From Rikenellaceae bacterium (GTDB taxonomy: Bacteria > Bacteroidota > Bacteroidia > Bacteroidales > UBA932), in the NCBI GenBank assembly GCA_900767375.1, contig CAAFYX010000116.1, positions 1 through 27,662 of the forward strand: 27,662 nt of DNA, given 5' to 3'. Both the position numbers and the translations under genes were made by a program. Positions 15,076 to 22,175 of the stretch are shown here, in pieces. Under the pieces are notes generated by a model. That model was given only the letters and a program-made list of their open reading frames with translations, did no database searches and had not been told where the DNA came from. The stretch's first letter is position 1. Every line of letters starts with the position of its first letter.

Positions 15076-15669
15076 TCAGCTATGCCTGAATATGATTTCT
15101 CCTGTATTGTAATCCATTGAGTCCACAATGGCCAGCGACTCAACCCTGTAACCCCTGGCGCGGATCTTCCTTCCTCCTTCCTGGAAGCCCTTCTCTATGG
15201 CAATGCCTATGCCTGCGACCTCAGCACCCGCCTGGTCCACCAGATCGACAAGGCCCTCAAGAGCGGAACCCGTTGCCAGAAAATCATCGACGATCAGAAT
15301 CCTCTCCCCTTTCGAAAGATATTTCGCAGAAACAAAAACCCTGTTCGTACACTTATGGGTGAAGGATTCCACGTCAGAACAATACCGGTCACCAGTAACA
15401 TTGACACTATGTGTCTTTTTAGCGAACAGCACAGGAACCTTGAAATACAATGCAGCTATGCTTGCAATAGCAATTCCACTGGCCTCGATGGTCAGAATCT
15501 TGTCCACGCGGACTCCGTCGAAACGTCTCTTGAACTCTTGTCCGATCCATTCGATGACGCTGACATCTATCTGATGGTTAAGGAAACTGTCCACCTTAAG
15601 CACGTTGCCTTCAAGTACTTTACCATCAGAAACAATCCTCTTTTCAAGCTCGTTCAATTCCGTGACCAT
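15076..15669 (-). CDS. xpt: Xanthine phosphoribosyltransferase Xpt
   Basis: Xpt transfers the phosphoribosyl group from PRPP to xanthine, giving XMP for GMP synthesis. The 197-residue protein matches the family length, and its PRPP-binding signature ILIVDDFLATGSA is at about residues 124-136. Other typical segments are ILTIEASGIAIASIAALYF, VPVLFAKKTHS and the C-terminal VDSMDYNTGEIIF. It starts 24 bp after guaD and is read from the same promoter. Guanine deaminase produces xanthine, so the pair forms a guanine-to-XMP salvage route. It is convergent with GH92, with only 5 bp between the two stop codons and no clear terminator there. No purine riboswitch is visible upstream. Confidence 0.94.
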   Translation of the reverse strand: MVTELNELEKRIVSDGKVLEGNVLKVDSFLNHQIDVSVIEWIGQEFKRRFDGVRVDKILTIEASGIAIASIAALYFKVPVLFAKKTHSVNVTGDRYCSDVESFTHKCTNRVFVSAKYLSKGERILIVDDFLATGSALEGLVDLVDQAGAEVAGIGIAIEKGFQEGGRKIRARGYRVESLAIVDSMDYNTGEIIFRHS

Positions 15670-15693
15670 AATTCTTTCGACGTGACATTGAGG

Positions 15694-16185
15694 TCAATAG
15701 ATGATGTGTGAAATCGAACGGTATTCGTCAAAGAGCCTGAGGCAGGCCTCCCGTTCGAACGGCTTCAGGAAGTCACCGAGCTTCTCGCGACCGGAGAACA
15801 GGTCGTTGAACTTGTCGTCACGGAAGCCTATGCTGCCATTGTCCTCGATGGTGCAACCGTAGTAGACGATGTCGATATTGGCCCAAAGGCAGGCGCAGAG
15901 ACACATATGGCAGGGCTCGCCGGTGGTATAGAGCCGGCAGCCGGTCAGGTCGTAAGTCCCGAGGGCGGCGCAGGCATCGCGGATGGCGGAGATTTCACCG
16001 TGGCAGGTAGGGTCGTTGGTGGCGAGGACACGGTTGTGCCCTCTGCCCACTACCTTGCCGTCCTTGACGATGACGGAGCCGAAAGGGCCTCCCTCACCGT
16101 TTGTGATACCTTCCATGGCCTCTTCAATGGCCAGCGTCATATATTTCTTCTGCGGTCTGCTGCCTGTGCTGACGGATTTGCTCAT
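15694..16185 (-). CDS. guaD: Guanine deaminase-type nucleoside deaminase
   Basis: This member of the cytidine/deoxycytidylate deaminase fold probably deaminates guanine to xanthine. From ATG 16185 it has 163 residues (B. subtilis GuaD has about 156). Zinc ligands are His62 in DPTCHGEISAI and Cys92 and Cys95 in GEPCHMC, with Glu64 as proton shuttle; the 30-residue spacing is that of GuaD. EGGPFGSVIVKDGKVVGRGHN is typical of the N-terminal part. A longer frame opens at 16221, but a -7 box lies at 16211-16218, so that ATG would precede transcription; ATG 16140 is another possible start. The neighbour xpt uses the product xanthine, which favours guanine deaminase over a tRNA adenosine deaminase. 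Confidence 0.87.
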   Translation of the reverse strand: MSKSVSTGSRPQKKYMTLAIEEAMEGITNGEGGPFGSVIVKDGKVVGRGHNRVLATNDPTCHGEISAIRDACAALGTYDLTGCRLYTTGEPCHMCLCACLWANIDIVYYGCTIEDNGSIGFRDDKFNDLFSGREKLGDFLKPFEREACLRLFDEYRSISHIIY

Positions 16186-16210
16186 ATCGTTCTTTTCATT
16201 TGTACACGAG

Positions 16211-16218
16211 CAAAGATA
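16211..16218 (-). promoter_or_regulatory. Bacteroidetes-type -7 box for guaD-xpt
   Basis: TATCTTTG on the minus strand matches TAnnTTTG. The implied start near 16206 gives a leader of about 20 nt before the ATG at 16185. It lies in the short gap after the ABC permease stop at 16229. No convincing -33 TTTG box is seen at 19-21 bp. Confidence 0.6.
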
Positions 16219-16228
16219 CAAAAAAATG

Positions 16229-17398
16229 CTATTCCTTCACCCGGCGGCCTTCAATCCATCCAGCTATGAGGTCCAGACTGAAATAGACCGCCGCCTGAAT
16301 GGCGAGGGCACGCATCAGGCCGCCAACCTGGTCCAGAGAGCAGCCGGCAGTGTTCAGGTCCATGAAGGCAGGGCAGGCGAAAGAGGACGGGAAGATGTAT
16401 GAGAACAGCCTCCAGAACTTCGGGAACGCAGTCACCGGCCAGGAGAATCCCGTCAGGAACATCGCTATCGGGGATATGAACAGCAGCGTGACGAGCACGG
16501 TCTCCCTCCTGTGGAAAAACGAACTCCAGAAGGTCGCGAAGAACACGCAGGACAGCACGTAGAGTGCCAGCAAAGCCAGGATGGAGAAGAATTCACCCCG
16601 CTGAGGGAAGCCGAACAGCGCCGGCACCAGATAGGCTATGTACACTCCTATCACCATGAACAGCAGCCAGTACACAAGGCCGCGTCCGAGGACAATCCTG
16701 CCTGTTCCCCGGCGGTTTCTGAAATAATAGTTCCCCTCCTCCCTGGAAGTTCCCGTGCGCAGGATCATGCCATAGAACATCACCTGCTGGATTATCAGCA
16801 TCAGGGCGGCGGAAAGGAAGAAGATAGTGTACGAGAATGTCCTGTTGTAAGGATTGTTCTCATCATAAGGTATGGCTTCTATGAGCTGGGAGATCTCCTG
16901 ATCCGTCATCCCACCCTGACTGTAGCGCTCGATCTTTATCTGCTGCATCTCGTCGAGCATCACGAAATTGGCGCCCAGCATCAGGTTCTTGTAGTAGAGA
17001 AAGCTGCTCATATCGGCATAGATGGACAGAGTCGCCGTCTTCCCTTCGACTATGCAGCTGCCGAAGTCTTCAGGGAAGAAGATGACGCCATTGACCTTAC
17101 GCTGGCGCATAAGCTCCTCGGCCTGCGCCATATCGGTGCATTTCTGCACCACACGCAGTTCCCGGGTGGCATCAACCTTCCTGATGTACCGCCGGCTCTC
17201 TGCAGAATGGGACAGGTCCACCACCGCAATCGGCGTGTCCTCAAGGATGCCGTTGTGATAGATGCAGTTGTACAGCAGAGGATAGCCGAATCCCGCAGCG
17301 CAGAAGATGATCATCACGCCGCCGTCGCACAATATCCTTTTCAGTTCTTCCCGGAACACTGAAAATGCGTCCCTGAACCATTGCAATATACTGTTCAT
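16229..17398 (-). CDS. ABC-2 type transporter permease (second permease of export operon)
   Basis: This is an inner-membrane protein of 389 residues with ABC-2 permease layout: an N-terminal membrane segment (VMIIFCAAGFGYPLLYNCIY), a large extracytoplasmic domain including DTPIAVVDLSHSAESRRYIR and VNGVIFFPEDFG, then five or six C-terminal membrane segments (for example TIFFLSAALMLIIQQVMFYG). The family includes YhhJ/YbhR-type subunits that work with an HlyD adaptor and an outer-membrane TolC channel. It begins one base after the upstream permease gene, so the two probably form a heterodimer. No ATP-binding subunit is encoded beside it. Substrate unknown; drugs, bile compounds or an envelope molecule are all possible. 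Confidence 0.88.
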   Translation of the reverse strand: MNSILQWFRDAFSVFREELKRILCDGGVMIIFCAAGFGYPLLYNCIYHNGILEDTPIAVVDLSHSAESRRYIRKVDATRELRVVQKCTDMAQAEELMRQRKVNGVIFFPEDFGSCIVEGKTATLSIYADMSSFLYYKNLMLGANFVMLDEMQQIKIERYSQGGMTDQEISQLIEAIPYDENNPYNRTFSYTIFFLSAALMLIIQQVMFYGMILRTGTSREEGNYYFRNRRGTGRIVLGRGLVYWLLFMVIGVYIAYLVPALFGFPQRGEFFSILALLALYVLSCVFFATFWSSFFHRRETVLVTLLFISPIAMFLTGFSWPVTAFPKFWRLFSYIFPSSFACPAFMDLNTAGCSLDQVGGLMRALAIQAAVYFSLDLIAGWIEGRRVKE

Positions 17399-17399
17399 A

Positions 17400-18566
17400 C
17401 TAATTCAATGGATTGTTCTGATGAATATAAGCGTTCTTCAGCCTCGGCAGGAAAACCACCGGCAGGACAAGGAAGGAAAGCATCCACACCGCCTCCTGCC
17501 ACCAGCCGGCGAACCCGGCCCCATACATCGCCTCCTGCACCTCGAACAGGAAATAATGCCTCAGAGGGAACATGCACGCAAATCCCTGGAGGAACCTCGG
17601 CATCGCCTCCACCGGCAGGGTGAAGCCCGTGAAACTCAATGCCAGCACGCTGAAGATCGCCCCGATGCTCAGCGCGAAGCGGCAGACCGGGATCAGCTCG
17701 ATGATGAGCAGGGCCGCCGCTTCGCTGGCGATGACCAGCAGCAGCATGTCCAGGAACATATTCAATATCGACCCCGCAAGCGGGAAATGCATTATTCCGT
17801 ACAGAAGCACCTCCACGCACATACCAAGCACGGTGAAGAAAGCGGTGTAGATAAGCAGCTTGCCTCCCACGGCCGTCAGGACTGACCCGCCGGCCGTCTC
17901 CATAAGCTCACGGGATGTCCTGTACTTCAGTTCAGTACCCAGTGAGTAGATAAGGATAAGGACTATCACCATCGCAAGCGTGCCCGGAAGAAGGTTTGTT
18001 GACAGGCAGGCATTGTAATCGGTCAGAGGGTTCCCTATCTTGTGGAGGTCGATGTTTATCGGCCGCAGGAGCCCCGCCATTTGCTCCGGGGAGACTCCCT
18101 TGGCTTCCAGCACCTGCTTCTGCACCGCGCCGGATGTGAGGTTGATCATTGTCAGAAGGTTCTGGTAGGACAGGGCGCCGCCGACGAAATAGAGACCGTT
18201 TATGTAAACGGTCATCTTCGGCTGGCGGCTGGCCTGCAGGTCGGAGTTGAACCCTTCAGGGATGAGGCAGACGGAGGTTATCTTCCCGCTCTGCATATCA
18301 TCCCGGGCTTCGGCGTAAGTCGCATAATGGACGACTTCGCCGAGCTGGGTGGCATCCAGCTGCCTGGTGAAGTTCCTGGAAAGGGAGGAATTGTCCAGAT
18401 CGACGACCCCTATCGGGAGATCGTGCGGCAGTCCGTCCCGCAGGAAGGTAAGGTAGAAAATGGAGCAGAATGCCATCACCAGCAAGGGCGCCACAAAGTA
18501 TATGGGGCGCCTGCGCCATATACCGAACTCCCTCCGGACAACGTCCTGCAGTTTGCTGTTCTTCAT
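17400..18566 (-). CDS. ABC-2 type transporter permease (first permease of export operon)
   Basis: This 388-residue paralogue of the following gene has the same layout: a cytoplasmic start (MKNSKLQDVVRREFGIWRRR), a membrane segment at about 22-42, an extracytoplasmic domain of roughly 130 residues containing LPIGVVDLDNSSLSRNF, then C-terminal membrane helices such as GTLAMVIVLILIYSLG. It begins 2 bp after hlyD and ends one base before the second permease, so all are one transcript. Neither permease contains a Walker A or ABC signature, so neither is a fused ATPase. Confidence 0.88.
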   Translation of the reverse strand: MKNSKLQDVVRREFGIWRRRPIYFVAPLLVMAFCSIFYLTFLRDGLPHDLPIGVVDLDNSSLSRNFTRQLDATQLGEVVHYATYAEARDDMQSGKITSVCLIPEGFNSDLQASRQPKMTVYINGLYFVGGALSYQNLLTMINLTSGAVQKQVLEAKGVSPEQMAGLLRPINIDLHKIGNPLTDYNACLSTNLLPGTLAMVIVLILIYSLGTELKYRTSRELMETAGGSVLTAVGGKLLIYTAFFTVLGMCVEVLLYGIMHFPLAGSILNMFLDMLLLVIASEAAALLIIELIPVCRFALSIGAIFSVLALSFTGFTLPVEAMPRFLQGFACMFPLRHYFLFEVQEAMYGAGFAGWWQEAVWMLSFLVLPVVFLPRLKNAYIHQNNPLN

Positions 18567-18568
18567 AA

Positions 18569-19546
18569 TTACTTAAGAATGACGGTCATACCCGGAAGCA
18601 ACCCCTCCACGGATTCAGTAGGGACCGCACGGACCTCGAAGGTCTTTGCATCGTACTGGCCGATCTCCTTCGTGGCCTTCCAGGTCGCATATGAATCACG
18701 TACGGCGATATTTGACACGACTGCCTGACAAGTCCTTCCGTCAAGTGCGGGAATGGCAAGGGTCAGGACATCACCTGTCTTCATCCCGTGGAGGTAGTCC
18801 TCACGGACATTGAACGTGAACCAGATGTCGGACAGGTCGGTGACGGTCATCACCGGAGCGCCCTGCCCGACCAGTTCGCCGGCCTTGGGATACACGGCCG
18901 ATATCACTCCGTCGGCCGGAGAAGTGAGATAGAGCTCGGCGAGATACCCCTCGACCTCCATCATAGCCCCGTCAGCCTGATGCACCAGGGCCAGGGCAGC
19001 CGCCTTGTCCTCCTCGCGGGCCCCGTTGACAGCCATATCGTACTGGCTCTTCGCCGCCAGCTCCTGGGAGACGGCGGCGTCATACTTGGCCTGCACCTCA
19101 TCGAATTTCTGGGCGGAAACCACTTTCTGGTCGAAGAGCTTCTGCATCCTGTCGAGCGACTTCTTCATCACGTCCTTCTGGACGATGGCGGTCTGCCATA
19201 CCTGATATGCGCCGGCAATCTGCTCCTGACGGGCGCCGTTGGCCGCCTTGCGGCTCTGCGCCATCGCCGCGTCACGCGCGGCGCTGACCTGCGCGAGCTT
19301 CGCGCGCACTTCCGGAGAGTCTATCATCACCAGGGTGTCCCCTTTGTGGACAGCGGCTCCTTCCTTGACAAAGAGTTCTTCCACGCGCCCCGGAACCTTT
19401 CCGGACACACGGTATTCAGTGGCCTCTGCCTCTCCCTGGATGGTCATCGGCTTCGGGCGGGACATAAAGAACCCTGCAACTCCTATTACTGCGAGAATGA
19501 CTACGATGGCGGCCAGTCCGCCGAGAATGTTGTTACGCTTTTCCAT
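18569..19546 (-). CDS. HlyD-family membrane fusion (periplasmic adaptor) protein
   Basis: This adaptor links the inner-membrane permeases to the TolC channel. Of its 325 residues, the first 30 hold one membrane anchor (ILGGLAAIVVILAVIGVAG). A biotinyl-lipoyl-like half follows (VSGKVPGRVEELFVKEGAAV), then a long alpha-helical coiled-coil hairpin at roughly 75-200 rich in Ala, Gln and Lys, the second lipoyl half (LTSPADGVISAVYPKAGELV) and a beta-barrel (VMTVTDLSDIWFTFNVRED). It starts 13 bp after tolC and ends 2 bp before the first permease gene. It resembles the YhiI/YbhG class of adaptors used by ABC-2 type exporters. Confidence 0.92.
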   Translation of the reverse strand: MEKRNNILGGLAAIVVILAVIGVAGFFMSRPKPMTIQGEAEATEYRVSGKVPGRVEELFVKEGAAVHKGDTLVMIDSPEVRAKLAQVSAARDAAMAQSRKAANGARQEQIAGAYQVWQTAIVQKDVMKKSLDRMQKLFDQKVVSAQKFDEVQAKYDAAVSQELAAKSQYDMAVNGAREEDKAAALALVHQADGAMMEVEGYLAELYLTSPADGVISAVYPKAGELVGQGAPVMTVTDLSDIWFTFNVREDYLHGMKTGDVLTLAIPALDGRTCQAVVSNIAVRDSYATWKATKEIGQYDAKTFEVRAVPTESVEGLLPGMTVILK

Positions 19547-19559
19547 ATGATTATCTTTT

Positions 19560-21077
19560 TTATTTCAAATTACCTTCAGCCCTGTTAAGGTTGGACTCTA
19601 TCATCTGCAGTTCGATGCCGGCGTCGATGCACTCGGAGTGGGCCTGCAGCCAGGCCGCCTGGGCGGCCAGCGTCACACTGGACTCCACCACTCCTTCCTC
19701 GAAACCTATCATCGCCGTCCTCATATTCTCCTCCGCACAGTCAAGGTTGCTGTCGGCCATCTTCAGGCGCTCCAGCGCCTCCTGCCGTCTGGCATAAAGC
19801 TGTGACACTTCCAGATTCACGAGGTCCACGGAGTCCTCATACCTGGACCGGTAAAGCGATGCCTCGGCCTTAGCTTTCTGCGTCTTCTTGAGAGCCTCGA
19901 GTCCGTGGAAGATAGGGACCTTCATCACCACTCCCGCAGTCCAGAAGCCGTTGAGGCCGTCCTTGTTCTGGTTCAGGACATTGACATTGGTCGCTAGATA
20001 ATTGGCCGTCAGAGCGACCTGGGGCATCATATCGGCCCTGGCCACCTTGACCTTCTGGTCATATATGCCGATGGCATCCTCCAGGCACAGGAGTTCCGGA
20101 CGGGATTTCAGGATATCCTCCATAGCCTTCGCCTGATGCTCGGCGGGGGCAGGAATGCTTCCTGCACTTTCATCCGCGAGCACGATCTCCGTATCCAGCG
20201 GCAGGCCTGTCATACGGCAGAGAAGCATCTTCGCCAGCTTAAGTCCGTTGGCCGCCTGGGCCAGCATCATCGAGGCTTCATTGGCCTTAACCTGGATGGC
20301 AAGGCGGTCAGAAGCGGTGAACACTCCCTCCTCCAGCAGGATGTCAGCATTATGGGCCATCGACTCCAGCAAACCGGAATAGCTGTTCGCCAGCTCAAGT
20401 TTCGCTGCGACTGACACTATCTGCCAGTACGCCGCATCCACATCCACAATGGTCTGCTGAAGCTTAGTGTCATACTTGTCGCGGGCAAGGTCCTCCGCCA
20501 GAGCGGCGATCCTGTTGGCCGCCACTATCTTCCCGCCGACGAACAGAGGCTGCTCGAGGGACACGCCGGCCAGCACGAGGTTGTGCAGGTCGGGGTGGAG
20601 CAGGTCATCGACCGTGCAGCCGATGGAATTGACCGCGCTGGAAATGTCCGTCTGTGACAGGGCTCCGATGACGGTCTGCCACATCGGGCTCTGCATATAC
20701 TCCATGGCCACCGAAGGATTGGACTTGATCAGCTGCTGGAACATAGCCATCTTTTCCGAGAGCCCGCCCTGGAGCAGCGTCCCCGCATTGCGCAGGGCCG
20801 CTGACTGTCCGTCCCCTATCAGGGCCACGTCCATCGAATTGTACATATAAGTCCCCGCGGCTGAAACGTTCGGGAAATAGTTCGCCCTGGCAATGGCCCT
20901 GTCATAACGGGCCAGGTCCACATCGATACGGGCCTGCTCAAGATCGCGGTTGTTCCTGACCGCGAGATCCCTGCACTCCTGCAGGCTCAGGCGCTCCTGG
21001 CCGTAAGCGCACAGGGAGGCCGAAATGGCGACAACCGCCAATGTGATTCGTCTTAATCTCATACTTTGTCTTGTCAT
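19560..21077 (-). CDS. TolC-family outer-membrane efflux protein
   Basis: This outer-membrane channel subunit is exported by a type I signal peptide (RITLAVVAISASLCAYG, cleavage near YGQE). From ATG 21077 it has 505 residues. The mature part starts with LSLQECRDLAVRNNRDLEQA, typical of the OEP family, and shows two helical repeats; the second includes RPELLCLEDAIGIYDQKVKV. Reading is open to 21119, but that start puts 14 non-signal residues in front; ATG 21062 (MRLRRITL) is also possible. It is the first gene of the tolC-hlyD-permease-permease operon and faces the AraC regulator across a 143 bp intergenic region. Confidence 0.92.
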   Translation of the reverse strand: MTRQSMRLRRITLAVVAISASLCAYGQERLSLQECRDLAVRNNRDLEQARIDVDLARYDRAIARANYFPNVSAAGTYMYNSMDVALIGDGQSAALRNAGTLLQGGLSEKMAMFQQLIKSNPSVAMEYMQSPMWQTVIGALSQTDISSAVNSIGCTVDDLLHPDLHNLVLAGVSLEQPLFVGGKIVAANRIAALAEDLARDKYDTKLQQTIVDVDAAYWQIVSVAAKLELANSYSGLLESMAHNADILLEEGVFTASDRLAIQVKANEASMMLAQAANGLKLAKMLLCRMTGLPLDTEIVLADESAGSIPAPAEHQAKAMEDILKSRPELLCLEDAIGIYDQKVKVARADMMPQVALTANYLATNVNVLNQNKDGLNGFWTAGVVMKVPIFHGLEALKKTQKAKAEASLYRSRYEDSVDLVNLEVSQLYARRQEALERLKMADSNLDCAEENMRTAMIGFEEGVVESSVTLAAQAAWLQAHSECIDAGIELQMIESNLNRAEGNLK

Positions 21078-21080
21078 TTT

Positions 21081-21104
21081 GGCACCACATGCCACAAAAT
21101 TGTG
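21081..21104. promoter_or_regulatory. Two inverted repeats upstream of tolC (candidate operator)
   Basis: GGCA-CCACA-TGCC (21081-21093) is followed at once by CACAA-AA-TTGTG (21093-21104). Both lie just before the tolC start in the intergenic region shared with the AraC regulator. On the minus strand the second contains CAATTTTG, one mismatch from a TAnnTTTG -7 box. Binding of the AraC protein here is inference. Confidence 0.35.
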
Positions 21105-21220
21105 ACCATCAGAACCCATTATGATATAAAATGGAGGGCTAGGATTATCCTTTTGGCGCTTTTGGGGAATTTCGGATAACTATTTGCTAGTATTTGTGAA
21201 GAAAAAACAAGACTGAGACT

Positions 21221-22129
21221 ATGACAGAACGGCACACCCTTGACATCCCTACCCTGCTCTCCCAGCTTCCGGCCAGCTCCTACAGGAGCCTGGGGGATGA
21301 TTTCTTCCTCGCGAAGCTGACATACAGCGAAACAATGAACTTCATGAAATACCCTGTGAGGTTCAACGGCTTCCTCGCCTTCTTCTGCCAGGAGGGCAGC
21401 TTCAACATCGACATCAACCTCCGCTCCTACGAAGTGCGCGAAGGCATGCTCATCATCTACACCCCGGGCAACATCGTAAGGGTCACCTCCGCCGAGGATG
21501 ACGAGCTCAAGAAGCTGAGCTTCGTCATCGTCGCCTCGACGGAGACCTTCATCACCGACGTCAAGGTCGACTTCAACAAGCTCTACGAGGACAGCCTGCT
21601 GGCGCTGGAGAACCCCTGCATCAAAATGGCCGCCGAAGAGAGGGAGATCCTGCGCAAATACTTCGAGCTGACCGAAGCTCTCCTCCAGGCCAATATCGCC
21701 AACACCGACAAGGCCGTCAAGTACATCGGAGCCTCTATCTTCAACCTCCTGGGGACAATGTGGAAGACCCGTCTCGACGCCGCCGAGATCAATACCAAGC
21801 CGCGCTCGATACGCTCCGCCAGCATCTATGAGAACTTCCTCAAGCTCGTCGCCGAACACCACGCCTCGCAGAGGAACGTGGCGTTCTACGCCGACAAGCT
21901 CTTCCTGACCCCGAAATACCTCTCGAAGCTCATCAAGACGGTCAGCGGCCGCTCAGCTGCCGAATGGATAGACGGATTCGTCATCCTCGACACCAAGAAC
22001 CTCCTGAAATACTCCGACCTCAGCATCAAGGAAATAGCCTACAGGATGAATTTCACCAGCGTGCCGGCATTCTACAAGTTCTTCAACCGCGAGACAGGAA
22101 TGACCCCGCTCGCCTACCGCGAGCAATAA
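21221..22129 (+). CDS. AraC-family transcriptional regulator
   Basis: This is a cytoplasmic DNA-binding regulator of 302 residues. The N-terminal half (about 1-190) looks like a cupin-type sensory domain with segments such as FNGFLAFFCQEGSFNIDINL and REGMLIIYTPGNIV. The C-terminal hundred residues form the double helix-turn-helix of AraC/XylS proteins: VAFYADKLFLTPKYLSKLIK (first HTH) and LSIKEIAYRMNFTSVPAFYK followed by FFNRETGMTPLAYRE (second HTH and end signature). It is divergent from tolC-hlyD-permease-permease and lies directly upstream of a MATE exporter, so it most likely controls efflux genes. Despite the family name, nothing in context ties it to the arabinose operon 9 kb away, although that operon has no other visible regulator. 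Confidence 0.93.
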   Translation: MTERHTLDIPTLLSQLPASSYRSLGDDFFLAKLTYSETMNFMKYPVRFNGFLAFFCQEGSFNIDINLRSYEVREGMLIIYTPGNIVRVTSAEDDELKKLSFVIVASTETFITDVKVDFNKLYEDSLLALENPCIKMAAEEREILRKYFELTEALLQANIANTDKAVKYIGASIFNLLGTMWKTRLDAAEINTKPRSIRSASIYENFLKLVAEHHASQRNVAFYADKLFLTPKYLSKLIKTVSGRSAAEWIDGFVILDTKNLLKYSDLSIKEIAYRMNFTSVPAFYKFFNRETGMTPLAYREQ

Positions 22130-22134
22130 GAGCA

Positions 22135-22166
22135 TTTGCTTAATCAGGCGAATTGTCCTACCTTTG
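22135..22166 (+). promoter_or_regulatory. Complete Bacteroidetes-type promoter for the MATE gene
   Basis: TTTG at 22135-22138 and TACCTTTG at 22159-22166 are separated by exactly 20 bp, matching the -33/-7 consensus TTTG-N19-21-TAnnTTTG. The ATG at 22176 follows the -7 box by 9 bp, so the leader would be only about 5-7 nt. The -33 box lies just after the regulator stop codon. Confidence 0.75.
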
Positions 22167-22175
22167 CGGCCTGCT

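Noticed and set aside
15070..15077. GAGATCTC palindrome between the convergent GH92 and xpt genes as a terminator
   Set aside because: The repeat is only 8 bp with no loop and no T-tract, so it cannot form a terminator hairpin.
16186..16221. Upstream ATG for the guanine deaminase adding 12 residues
   Set aside because: It lies upstream of the -7 box at 16211-16218, so it would not be in the transcript from that promoter.
16511..17362. Long plus-strand reading frame (283 codons) opposite the ABC permease gene
   Set aside because: It is antisense to a well-supported permease, rich in His/Gln/Glu with no family likeness, and has no promoter-like site; a shadow of the opposite gene.
21119..21862. 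Minus-strand frame of 247 codons opposite the AraC regulator
   Set aside because: Antisense to a clear AraC-family gene and covering its promoter region; no family likeness.
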